Origin: Tremella fuciformis
Taxonomy: Eukaryota; Basidiomycota; Tremellomycetes; Tremellales; Tremellaceae
Length of the DNA: 64,000 nt
Direction of reading: 5' to 3'
Assembly: GCA_032768795.1 (NCBI GenBank)
Contig: CP136495.1
Location: forward strand, 746,501-810,500
Part shown: piece after piece, positions 50,109 through 59,871 of the stretch
Numbering within the stretch: the stretch's first letter is position 1
Layout of the letters: the number at the start of each line of letters is the position of its first letter
The notes under the pieces: model-generated
The model's database searches: none
Told to the model about the DNA's origin: nothing
Seen by the model: only the letters and a program-made list of their open reading frames with translations
Made by a program: the position numbers and the translations under genes

Positions 50109-52890
50109 ATGCCAGTCTCACTCCATCCCTTGCCGGCAAATCCGACCACTGGCCAAATACCCATCTCGGCCCTTGCGTCCAGCAGTGGCTCGGCGGCCAT
50201 CGGTGGCATCGGCCCGGCCACGAGAGGTGGGCCGCCGCCGGCCTCGGCAGCTGGTGGAGGAGGCGTTAGTAGAGAGGTTCTGAAGGTTCTGCAGGATGTC
50301 CACTTTTCAGACGACGAGGTGAGTCAGATTGTCTGCATTTGGCGGCACTCTCAGCCCTGAGCCTTCGTTTGCCTGCTGAGCAAGCATAAGGAGGGGGATT
50401 GGATCATGAAGTGTTTGTAAGATTGAACGAGGCGCTGATCTTTCAGGATGATCCAGATTGTGTTGTCTGCGCCGAACCCCTTGATCTGTCCGACATCAAT
50501 TTCAAGCCTTGCCAGTGCGGTCTTCAGATCTGCCAGTTCTGCTACAACCACCTTCTCTCCACCGACCCCCGTTGTCCCGGCTGCAGGCGTACCTACGATG
50601 CGAAAGCCGTCGTCTTCCAGCCGGTCGACTTTGAAGAGTATGTCGTCCGTGTCCTCATCTGCTCAGCAGCTAACTCCATCAGGGTCAAAAAGGCGAAGGA
50701 GAAGAAGGCGCGTCGGGCAAAGACTATAAAACAGCTGGATTCGATGGGCAGAAGGCATTTGCTGGGAGTCCGGATAGTAATGAAGAATTGGGTGTATGTC
50801 GTGGGTGTCAAGGTGCCTGGGACAGGCGACGAGGTATGCCTTTCTTCTGGTTGGATCGTCGCACGTCTCATAATCCAGGCTATCTCGACGCTCAGACAGC
50901 ATGACTACTTCGGACAGTACGGCAAGATCAGCAGGATATACCTGAGAGATCGTTCAGCCCTCTCTTCAACAGCCGTCCCGACCTTGCAGCCGGACGAGGA
51001 TCCGACAAAATCCACTGGCATCTTGATTGTCTACGTCAGGCGAGAGGATGCGGTACGCGCGATCTCGTCGCTCGATGGAATCCAGGCGCCGGGTGGACCA
51101 CCGGGGCAAACGATCAGGGCGTGCTATGGTTTCACTCGGTATTGCGATGCCTTCCTTCGCGGCGGCAAGTGCGATGTCAACAACTGCCCGAATCTACACG
51201 AATGGGGAGGAGAAGGGGACTGCTTCACAAGGGAAGACTACGTGACTGCCCTGACCCGACCGCTTGAATACGACGCCAAGCAGAAGCAGGCTACGATTGC
51301 TTCAGTTCCGATATCGCTCAAGACGGGATGGCCGAAAGTCACGAATGAAGAATCTCCAACTGGTGAGCGTGATCCACAGGGAGTTAGATTGTCACTGACG
51401 TATAGCCTCTGGACTCCCGAGCTCTGCCAATTGGGGCAAGGGCCTCCTCAGCAGCAAGACTGCACCACGAGCAGGCACAATCGGATCCAGTCGCCCATCG
51501 AAAATCGGCACAAATCTCATTCCACTCAAGAGCAATACTGCTTTCCCGCCGCCCACTCCTTCTCCCGTTCCTGTCGTCTCGAAGGCGGACAAGCGCAAGA
51601 TCTTGTCCTCCACCGCTATGTCACGAGGACGGAGTACCGACTCGAATGTCAGCACCACTCCCAGCAGCACTCAGGTCTCGCCAAAGAAGAAGTTGTCTAC
51701 CCTTCCACCCCTCACATCGCTGAAAGCCGCCCCACCTCCACCGCCGGGATTGTCCAAGATCTCTTCTGTCGCCAATGGCTCTTCGCTGTCCAGGCAGGTC
51801 TCTGCAGAGCCCTCGATCGCAGAGACCTCAGTGTCGATCGAAGCAGGCTCTTCGAGAGAGTCGGATGCAGGCCCATCGTCCTCCAGTCCTGCGCCGGAGA
51901 CACCTACGCAACCTGTAGGGGGACCTTCTGGGATCCCCGAGGAGGTGTACGAGATTCATTCGCCATTCGAGGAGCCCGATATCATGGCGTTCCCGGCATC
52001 CGACCCTGCTTTCGCCTTTGTCCTCGATCATGAATTGTCTCGTCGACCTGGTATGGCCTACCAGCCCTCTCCATTTTCGAAGACCATCCTTGGTCTCGCC
52101 GAGCTCGGCATTCTTGCGCCTGAACCCCCGGATATGCTCAATGCTCCAAACTACTCGTCATTCCGCAGCTCTTTCAGACCTTTCGACCTCGACGAAGAGA
52201 TGGAGCCAGATGCAGGACCCTCGACGTCACGCACGTCTGATGAAGCGGAAGGTGCTCGGGCGACGTCGAGGTTCGATTTTGCTCGACAGAGCTCATCGAC
52301 GACAGGCAGAGGCCCAAGCCCATTTTCCATGTTGCGCCGGCCGGTCGAAGAGAACTTCATGGGTCAAGGATGGAATGGGAGACAGACGCCTGGGGACCTG
52401 TCACGGGGTGTGGTCGTCAACGAAACGCCTGCTTTGACTGCAGGGATTGGGCCTCTTCTGAACGCAAGCACGGGGTCGAGCGGCGGGCAAGAATGGCCAG
52501 GCTCGGACACTTACCGGACCGTTGTGCCGGGTGACTACAGGCCCACAATCACTCCTTCAAAGTATGCAAACACGGCGATCAAAGGCAGACCGGACAGTCG
52601 GGGTGGTGGTGACGAGTTCGATCCAGGTGAGCTCAAGGTCTTCCTCTTCGCCTCAGTCCTGATGTTTCACAGCGGTGCTGTCGTTCTCGCACAATGTCCC
52701 TCCACAACAGCGGCTTTTCTCTCCAGAGACTTCCTCGATACCTGAAGACGGGCCATATGGCCATCAGCTATTCAGTCCTCAGCATCAGCCTATCGGGCTC
52801 CATCAGCACCATCAACAGCAGCAGCCTGGGGTCCACAGTGCTTTTGGATTCGGTGGACCGTCGCCTGTGCCTAGCCATCGTGAGCGTTGA
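50109..52890 (+). CDS. NOT4: NOT4-type E3 ubiquitin ligase of the CCR4-NOT complex
   Basis: Exons 50109-50318, 50447-50637, 50683-50833, 50879-51362, 51406-52626, 52673-52890; 824 aa. Domains in order: Gly/Ala/Ser-rich N-terminus of about 70 residues; C4C4 RING (CVVCAEPLDLSDINFKPCQCG, then CQFCYNHLL and CPGCRRTY); RRM (VVGVKVPG, YFGQYGKISRIYL, ILIVYVRREDAVRAI); CCCH zinc finger (RYCDAFLRGGKCDVNNCPNLH). The rest is a disordered Ser/Pro/Gln-rich tail. Role: RNA decay and co-translational quality control through ubiquitination of ribosomal and other proteins. An extended N-terminus before the RING is not seen in yeast Not4, where the RING is near residue 30. Intron 1 (128 nt) might hide a small extra exon. 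Promoter shared with BUD13. Confidence 0.92.
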
Positions 52891-53363
52891 TAATCGTGTG
52901 TGAGTGATCAGGAGACTGAGCTGTAGAATATCGCCGCTTCTGACTTGGTCGCCCTTTCTCCACATCCACACGTTTGTTCCTTCTCATCTTCCTGCCATGC
53001 AGCCGTAGTTGCCTTCGCGGCACTTCACTCTAACGTACTACCTCTTGATACCCGATGCACAGGGCTCTGTCCCACATCCCCGGACTGGTGTTTGATGCGA
53101 GCTAATCGTATACTCGATGCTAATGATGGATGCCAATCCTATCAGCAGGGCACTTAATCCAGGCATAGGATCCCCCTGTTCTGAGGGGAAGGTCGGGCCT
53201 GGGCTAAGACCATGCTAACGCATGGTTCCTTTGACGAGAGAGAACCTTTGAACCAATTTGGGCTTCGACGCTGAGCCCGCAGTCAAGGGCTACTGTGGAG
53301 GTATTTGCCTCGCCATCGCTCAGTGTCCAGCAACGCCCGGTGGTAGGCTTGATTGAGGTGATC

Positions 53364-54325
53364 ATGAGCGTCAACTCGAATGAGTCTATCGTCACTGCCG
53401 AGTCAACCTTCTCAATCGTAGCATTACTCCCATTCACTCTGAGCAAATTGCCAGCCAGTACCGAGGGAACTATCCTGGAGGACATGCAGTTGCAGCTGAG
53501 ACATCTGACCACCTGCGTGCTGGCCTGTTGCGCTACGCAGCCACAGTCCTGCGCAAAGCTCTCCGAGCTCGTCAGTGAGTTGGCGCCGTTTCTCAGACGT
53601 CCGCGAACCCCAGGAAACATCCTGGGCATGGCTGATGGACAGGGGAGCTCGCTAGCCGCGATCCGGTGTCGGACGCCGCCGTTTGTGTCGAGTGCGACCT
53701 GGCGCTCCCCAGTAGGCTGGCTTCTACTTTGCCTTTGGCTATTGAAGCCGTGGGAGATGTGCTCCATCAAGCAGTAAGCGGCAATGCTGAGGCCCTTTCA
53801 TCTTTGTTCCACGCCTTTTCCCCTTCAACGCAAGATGTCGAGGACCGCCAGTGTACGTCCCCATTCACATCAGCAGATGTGAGGTCTGACGAACTTATGA
53901 CAGCTGACGGTGACAATGACGACGAGGACGGCATGACGCGCTTCCTGCGACTTCATCCTCTGCTTCAGCGGGCGAGGCTGCCGGAGGTCTCCGACGAGAA
54001 GCTGCAAGACTTACAGCATCAGCTTGAGCACGGGCTTCACGCCGACTTCGATCCAAATCTTCGCGCATTGATGGAGCTATGTGATAACTGCGCCCAGAGC
54101 GGACCTTGTGGGTCTTCCGCTTTCGAGAATAGTTTTGTGCGCGGGGCCAGCGGACTCGCGACCATGTTTCGCGCTTGGCTCCAAAGGTGGCATCCAGAGC
54201 CTCAAATTAAATTATCACGCTGTGCAAAGGCTGGTCAGAGCCGACTTTGGGTAGACCACTCGGACGGGGAGTCTGCTTCGACTGACGCTGAGGACAGAGC
54301 AAGGCCGGCAAAGCGGTCTCGTTGA
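53364..54325 (+). CDS. hypothetical protein
   Basis: Model: 53364-53574, 53643-53852, 53904-54325; 280 aa. The first join (68-nt intron, GTGAGT to GGACAG, phase 1) is firm because it joins SELV-RELASRDPVSDAAVCV. The second (51 nt, GTACGT to TGACAG) is in frame without a stop and may be retained. The frame is open upstream to about 53235 without an ATG, so a 5' exon may be missing. Visible: a Leu-rich, Cys-containing helical half (LRHLTTCVLACCATQPQSC), a VCVECDLALP stretch, an acidic spacer DGDNDDEDG, and a basic end PAKRSR that could be a nuclear signal. No family recognised. Lies between NOT4 and the copia cluster. Confidence 0.6.
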
Positions 54326-54609
54326 CTGCCATTTTCTGCTTGGGTAGTCACCGGGCCTTGCCGCATACTGGCCGCATAGTCCTCCTTGAAGCGGTTCCCG
54401 ATGTCTGTGCCCTCTCCCCAGTACTGTGTATGCAGGGGCCCAGCCTCATATCTGGACACACGCATCTGGCTTGGAGCCTAGTGACATACGAAATACAGCC
54501 AATCACGCTCTACTGTAGCCTCTACTCATCGTCGAACGTCTCACGTCCCATAGAAGCAGCGTAGCAATTTCTCGATCTATTGTCCTGCTTGAAGATCCTA
54601 TATCGCATG
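54326..54609. other. spacer before the copia element
   Basis: No supported gene. The outer edge of the copia LTR could not be fixed, so part of this may be element sequence. Confidence 0.4.
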
Positions 54610-54820
54610 GTCCACAGAACTACAGCACGCTTTCATGACGAGTCAGGCCTTCACTCTTCAGTATTTGTTACACAATGATGAGAGCTATGCATTCGTCCCT
54701 CTCTGCAGTTCTACATATATAAGAGCGGTCTCCTTGTCAAGCCATCTACATAAGGTTACTCATTCGGCCGAAAGAGGCAATTCTGACCTTACGGGGCGTC
54801 TCGGGGCCTATTGTTCAACA
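54610..54820 (-). repeat. 3' LTR of the minus-strand copia element (outer edge uncertain)
   Basis: Begins on the minus strand at 54820 with TGTTGAACAATAGGCC, directly after a polypurine tract. A TATA-like word (CTCTTATATATG) lies about 100 nt in. The matching 5' LTR is not in the window, so the far edge is an estimate. Confidence 0.6.
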
Positions 54821-57800
54821 CTCCCCCTCGAAGTCTGCAGGCTGCAGGTGGCCGCAACAGGTCTGGCGGTTGTGCCAAGGACCTACCGGGCATCCCCAAG
54901 CCTGCTGATATTCGCTCCAGGACGATAGAGGCCCGAGACCGCGCGTCGCGAGCGTCGCACGGTCCAGACCAACACTTCCTTCAGGCTGATGGGAAGGCGT
55001 CCGGCCGTTCTCCATCAATACCGACCCAAAATCGATGATCTTGGTGTCTGCCGGTAGCCCTGATCCTCTTTGGGATCCTCTGGCTCCCCCTGCATGCATA
55101 CAGTCTCTCACTCCCCGTGCGCGTGCAGCGGAGCGTTGCTGATGTGCGAGCTGATGGGTTTGACTAGCGGCATTTCGGCGTTTTGGCTTGACCACGTGGT
55201 GTGGCAGACGATTCGGAGCGCGACTGACTTTGTCGTTCAACGTCCTCCCGCTACCGCCGAAGCCTTCTAGATCGCTGAATGCAGCCGCTAGGTGGACAAG
55301 AGCGCGCTCCGCGCCGGCAGGCGGACGGCCCAGACCCAGAGCTTCAAAATGGCGCGCGTGGGCGGCGGCGGGGAGCGACTTGGTGAGGATGTCTGCCTTC
55401 TGGTCTGCAGAGCTGACGTACCGCAGGCTGACTTTGCCTGTGTCAACAAGTTCCCGGATCAAATGATGCTTTATGTCGATATGTTTGGTTCGAGAGTGAG
55501 TAGTAGGCTGTCCTGCGAGTCGGATGGACCCTTGGTTGTCGCAGGAAAGCGGTGTTGGCCCGCTCTGAGCGAGACCTAGCTCACCCAACAGGTTCCTGAT
55601 CCAAACCGCCTCCTTGGCTGCTTCGGCGACAGCGATGTATTCGGCCTCAACTGTCGATGTCGAGACTGTGGCCTGTCTGCGAGACGACCAGGTGATCGCC
55701 GACCCCCTGAACTCCATCAACCAGCCTGTGGTTGACCGCCGAGTGTCCTTGCAACCTGCCCAGTCCGAATCTACCCAACCCTGCAGTTCGCCGTCGCTGC
55801 CGCCCAGCCTGAGCCCGACAGTCCGTGTGTGGGCTAGGTAAGTCAGGACGCCTTGTGCGAGGTCCCAGTGCTGGCGGGTAGGTGCTGCGAGCGCCCTGGA
55901 AAGGTATGAGGCCGCAAACATGACGTCCGGACGCGTGCAGCCCGCTAGCCATAAGAGACACCCGACAAGCTCTTGATAAGGTGTCAATGCGGCTAGGTCG
56001 TCCTCTACCTTCATTTTGGTGTCCTGCGGCAGCGGTGTCGATCGTGAGCGTCTACTCGTGTGCTCCGGGAAGCGCTCGAGCACTCTGTCGATGTACGCGG
56101 GCTGACTCAGCCAGATCGTCCTCCTAGCCTTGTCCTGTGATACCTTCATCCCGAGCACGGTCCCGACGTCGCCTATGACAGTGATCGTCCACTCAGCCTT
56201 GAGAGCGATCCACAGGGCGTCGATCTCCCCCTGCGACGATGCGGCTATCACGATGTCGTCAACATAGACCAAAACAAGCACGGTTCGGTCTTGAGACTGT
56301 CGCACATACAGTCCCCAGTCACCATTCGTCCTCTGGAAGCCTTGTCGACGTAGGACTCGTCCTAGCTCTTCCCACCAGTTCCTTGCTGACTGCTTTAGGC
56401 CGTACAGGCTCTTCAAGAGCAGCAGAGCGTCGCAGCCTGACTTCCGCCGCATTCCGTCGGGATAACGGATGTAGACTTCGGTATCGATAGGGCTGTTCAG
56501 ATACGCTCCTTCGACGTCGGCCTGTGCGACAATCATGCGGTCGGCTGCAGCGATGGCTAAAAGCAGTCGCAGCGATCCCAAGCGGCCAACGGGTGCGAAC
56601 GTCTCTTCAAAATCGACACCCGGCACTTGAGAGAAGCCCTGTGCGACAAGCCTAGCCTTGTGTTTGACGACGTGGCCATCGGCATCGGTCTTGACCTTGA
56701 ATACCCATCGTGAACCGACTGCTCTGCGGTCTGCAGGCAACTTTACCTCGCGCCACGTCCCCTTACTCTCGATGTTCGAGATCTCTTTCTCCATGGCGGC
56801 AATCCACTCTGCTCTGTCGTCGCTAGCCATCGCCTCGGCTAGGTTCCTGGGATCCACGGGCATTACGGGGCCATCGGCGGCATTGGCGGACAGGAAAGCA
56901 AAGGGGCTGTGCAGCCGCTCAACGATCGCACCGAACTTCGGAGGCGGTCTCTTGTCTCGGATCGGCCGCCCGGCTGCATTCGTGGCCACGGGTGATAGCA
57001 TAGGTGTCGTGGCGACCGGCACGTACGTCCAACGCTCTGCAACAGGGATTCTGGAGCGATTGGTGGGTACAGGGAGGCGGGACGGACGAGGGACCCGAGG
57101 CTGCTCGGGTGTGTTGGAAACGGCAACTGCGGGATCGTTGATTGTGAGCTCTTCCTCTGAGATCTCCACCCCAGCGACATTTTTCTGAGCTTGCCCCAAC
57201 TCAGGCTGATCCCCAGGTACCTCCAGATCATCTCTATCATCGTCCCTGCTCGAATGACTGGCAATCTTGCCGCCCATCGATCCAACAGGTATGAGCTGTG
57301 CTTGGTCGCTTTGGGTCACGTGACCGAAATCGGCCTCATCGTACTCTGATCTCTCGAGCACTCTGACATCTCTTCGATGGGCGATCTCACCCGTGGCGTC
57401 GAGCTGCACGATCCAGCCACTCTGAGCCTCACTCTGACCGAGTACCCGACACGCCTCGCCGCGCTCTGTCGTAAATGACGCTTTACGGCGGATCTGAGAC
57501 GGGATCTGCGCATGACACCTTTGGCCAAATCGCAGGACGGAACCTAGGCCTCTCTCTCGCCCTGTAAGTGCGCTCCACGCTGATAGGCCTGTCTGGGCTG
57601 ACGTCGACAGCTTCATGAGGATCACTGCGGCGTAACGGGCCGCAAAAGACCAATAGGCGTGTGGTAGACGGCTGTCGGCCAGCATCGCGGCTGTCATGTC
57701 TTTGATGGTGCGTATCGCTCGTTCAGCCGCCCCGTTGAGCTCGGGCGTGTACCTAGGCGTCATGTAATGTTGAATACCGGCTGACTGGTAGAAAGCGCGA

Positions 57801-59524
57801 GCCTCCAGGCTATCAAACTCGCCTCCGCCGTCGCTGCGGATGACTCGGACGCGATCTCCAAGTTGCCGCTCGATCTTGGCTATGAACTGCTGCAGGGCGT
57901 TAAACGCCTCTGACTTGCGACCTATCGGTATGACGCCCAGGATCTTGCTCGAGCGCTCGATGACTATGAGCATATTCTCGCACCCGTCGATGGACGTCTC
58001 AAATGGCCCGGTAATGTCGACATCAACGCCGACACCGTCACCGCCGCCTCTGAGCAGCGGGGCGTCACCAGCCTTTGGCGGCCTGGTGATCTTGGTGCGG
58101 GCGCACACCTCGCATGCAGCGGTGACGAACGGATCGTTCTTATAGACTCGCCAGGGCTCGGTAAGTAGGTCTTTCCTGCCCAGCTCTTTCAGACGCTCGA
58201 CGCCTATATGACCCAAACGCTGATGTTCAGCTTCGAGCGGTGATCTAGCGTCGACAGCGGTGGCAAGCAAAATCGTGGGATGCGTCCTGCCAAGCCGCAC
58301 GGTCCAAAGCGAGCCTTTCTTTCGCAAAGCTAGCCTTTCCTGCCGTCGCTCGAGCGTCCCGCCGTCACCCTTCAAATCGGCCCGCCAGCCCCATCGAAGC
58401 AGCCTTGAGAGCGAGCAAAGGCTGATTCGGGCCGTCGGGACGTGATAGACGTCTCGAAGCGTGAGACGTTGCCCGGACGACAGGACGAGATCTATCTCGC
58501 CTACCTCGATAGCCTGCATTGTGCCGGTGTCGTTGGCTAGCCCAAAGACTCGAGGCGTCTCGAGACGGCGAACAACCTTTAGGATCGACCTGTGCGGTGT
58601 CAAGTGGTCGGTAGCTCCGCTGTCGAGCACCCAAACGGGCTCGACGGCCTCTGACTCGACCTGCAGAGTGTCTGCGGTGAACAGGGCGTCATTACTGGCC
58701 TCTGCAGACCCATCCTTGAACCACGGGTTGTCGAGCTGGTCAGGAAAGACAATGCGATCGTCGCTATCGTCATCGAGCTCGGCCCATTCAGTGGTGGCAA
58801 CGGTCAAACCGGCCCAAGGATCCATGTCAACCTCCAGGGCTGCAGCGAGCAGTCCGGAGTCAGCTTTAGGGGGAATCGTGATCCTCTTATCGGCTGCGAC
58901 AGCGGTGTCCTGACGGTCTTGGACGCCCTTACGTTCACCGCGCCCGCCTCTCTGTCGAGCAGAGCGACCGCCTCGGCCCTGCAGGCCGCCGCGCTGCAGT
59001 TCTGCAGCCTTCTTGCGGCAATCGCGCTCCCAATGGCCCTTCTTGCCGCAATGTCGACATTCGTCATTGGTCTTGTCCCTCTCGAACCGAGGGCGACGCT
59101 CGACAGCCATCGCAAGCGGCTTGCCGCCTCCATTACCTTGCCGTTGAGGCGGCCTAGCCCTTCGTCGCGCGATCTCGGTGGTGTATTTCGAGAGCACGAC
59201 GGCCCAGGACTGCTTGTCCTTGGCGATGGGCGCCAATTCAGCCCTCACGATATTGAAGGCGGGGTCGAGGATGGTGGCGAGGAACCTCTGAGCGCGCTCG
59301 GTGTCGCTCAGGACGATCCCGACGCGCTTGCCGTCCGAAATCGCCTTGGAGAACGTCTCAACATGAGCGCTCATTTCGTCCGCAGAGGCGTCGCCTCTGA
59401 GATCGAGCGTCCACAGGCGGGCGTGCACGATCCTCTGATTCTCCAGGAGGTCGGCCCGACGGAAATAGGTAGTACGCTCACATGAGCTTGACTCAGCCTC
59501 GAGTAGCCTCGTCGAGGCACACAC
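54815..59524 (-). CDS. Ty1/copia gag-pol polyprotein (gag start missing)
   Basis: 1,569 codons open without a break. The first dozen codons come from the CCTCGTCGAGG-rich junction; copia-derived sequence begins at about SCERTTYFRRADLLEN, inside gag, so the gag N-terminus is lost. Order: zinc knuckle CRHCGKKGHWERDC; protease VLDSGATDHLT; integrase zinc motif HQRLGHIGVERL...CEVCARTK and core VIRSDGGGEFDSLEAR; RT with WVFKVKTDADGHVVKHKARL, QADVEGAYLNSPI and YVDDIVIAASS; RNase H with DSDWAGCKDTRRSTTGW and ADILTKSLP. About 190 residues follow RNase H before the stop, longer than usual. Integrase before RT is the Ty1/copia order. It keeps all catalytic motifs but cannot be autonomous without its 5' end. 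Confidence 0.9.
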   Translation of the reverse strand: MCASTRLLEAESSSCERTTYFRRADLLENQRIVHARLWTLDLRGDASADEMSAHVETFSKAISDGKRVGIVLSDTERAQRFLATILDPAFNIVRAELAPIAKDKQSWAVVLSKYTTEIARRRARPPQRQGNGGGKPLAMAVERRPRFERDKTNDECRHCGKKGHWERDCRKKAAELQRGGLQGRGGRSARQRGGRGERKGVQDRQDTAVAADKRITIPPKADSGLLAAALEVDMDPWAGLTVATTEWAELDDDSDDRIVFPDQLDNPWFKDGSAEASNDALFTADTLQVESEAVEPVWVLDSGATDHLTPHRSILKVVRRLETPRVFGLANDTGTMQAIEVGEIDLVLSSGQRLTLRDVYHVPTARISLCSLSRLLRWGWRADLKGDGGTLERRQERLALRKKGSLWTVRLGRTHPTILLATAVDARSPLEAEHQRLGHIGVERLKELGRKDLLTEPWRVYKNDPFVTAACEVCARTKITRPPKAGDAPLLRGGGDGVGVDVDITGPFETSIDGCENMLIVIERSSKILGVIPIGRKSEAFNALQQFIAKIERQLGDRVRVIRSDGGGEFDSLEARAFYQSAGIQHYMTPRYTPELNGAAERAIRTIKDMTAAMLADSRLPHAYWSFAARYAAVILMKLSTSAQTGLSAWSALTGRERGLGSVLRFGQRCHAQIPSQIRRKASFTTERGEACRVLGQSEAQSGWIVQLDATGEIAHRRDVRVLERSEYDEADFGHVTQSDQAQLIPVGSMGGKIASHSSRDDDRDDLEVPGDQPELGQAQKNVAGVEISEEELTINDPAVAVSNTPEQPRVPRPSRLPVPTNRSRIPVAERWTYVPVATTPMLSPVATNAAGRPIRDKRPPPKFGAIVERLHSPFAFLSANAADGPVMPVDPRNLAEAMASDDRAEWIAAMEKEISNIESKGTWREVKLPADRRAVGSRWVFKVKTDADGHVVKHKARLVAQGFSQVPGVDFEETFAPVGRLGSLRLLLAIAAADRMIVAQADVEGAYLNSPIDTEVYIRYPDGMRRKSGCDALLLLKSLYGLKQSARNWWEELGRVLRRQGFQRTNGDWGLYVRQSQDRTVLVLVYVDDIVIAASSQGEIDALWIALKAEWTITVIGDVGTVLGMKVSQDKARRTIWLSQPAYIDRVLERFPEHTSRRSRSTPLPQDTKMKVEDDLAALTPYQELVGCLLWLAGCTRPDVMFAASYLSRALAAPTRQHWDLAQGVLTYLAHTRTVGLRLGGSDGELQGWVDSDWAGCKDTRRSTTGWLMEFRGSAITWSSRRQATVSTSTVEAEYIAVAEAAKEAVWIRNLLGELGLAQSGPTPLSCDNQGSIRLAGQPTTHSRTKHIDIKHHLIRELVDTGKVSLRYVSSADQKADILTKSLPAAAHARHFEALGLGRPPAGAERALVHLAAAFSDLEGFGGSGRTLNDKVSRAPNRLPHHVVKPKRRNAASQTHQLAHQQRSAARARGVRDCMHAGGARGSQRGSGLPADTKIIDFGSVLMENGRTPSHQPEGSVGLDRATLATRGLGPLSSWSEYQQAWGCPVGPWHNRQTCCGHLQPADFEGEC
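54821..54834 (-). other. copia polypurine tract
   Basis: Minus-strand TTCGAGGGGGAG next to TGTTGA is the usual copia plus-strand primer and 3' LTR boundary. Confidence 0.75.
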
Positions 59525-59570
59525 ATCCTCGACGAGGTTGTGCCTCGACGAGGTTCATCCTCGACGAGGC
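59505..59570. repeat. cluster of CCTCG(A/T)CGAGG at the copia-copia junction
   Basis: Four copies of the 11-base odd palindrome within about 60 bp (two with T and A centres in alternation). The same word clusters at 17437-17706 and is scattered as LDE/LVE codons in the plus-strand copia. Confidence 0.8.
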
Positions 59571-59640
59571 AGGGGAAGCTGCCACAACGATAACTCCGCA
59601 TATAACGCCGACACCCTCGACGACCTTGTAGAATGCCGCC

Positions 59641-59735
59641 GCCTGTTGCCCTCCTCATCACTCATAGCAAGTGCTGAGCGGGCAACAGGTAAGTCCGAAT
59701 GCATCACTCATAGCAAGTGCTGAGCGGGCAACAGG
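59641..59735. repeat. 35-bp direct repeats with a 10-bp inverted repeat
   Basis: Two identical 35-bp units at 59655-59689 and 59701-59735, 11 bp apart. Each ends GGGCAACAGG, the exact inverse of CCTGTTGCCC at 59641-59650, so a hairpin can form with either unit. Lies in the presumed leader or LTR of the plus-strand copia element. Confidence 0.85.
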
Positions 59736-59871
59736 TGACCGGAATCCCATTGCCTCAGAGCTAAGATTCCGTCGTGGTAACGTCTCGTTCGACAAGTCGC
59801 GGTAGATAGAACGCGTCAACAAACTCGTCGACCTTGCCTACGCACCGCCAGCCTCGAAGTGGTCCTCCGTC

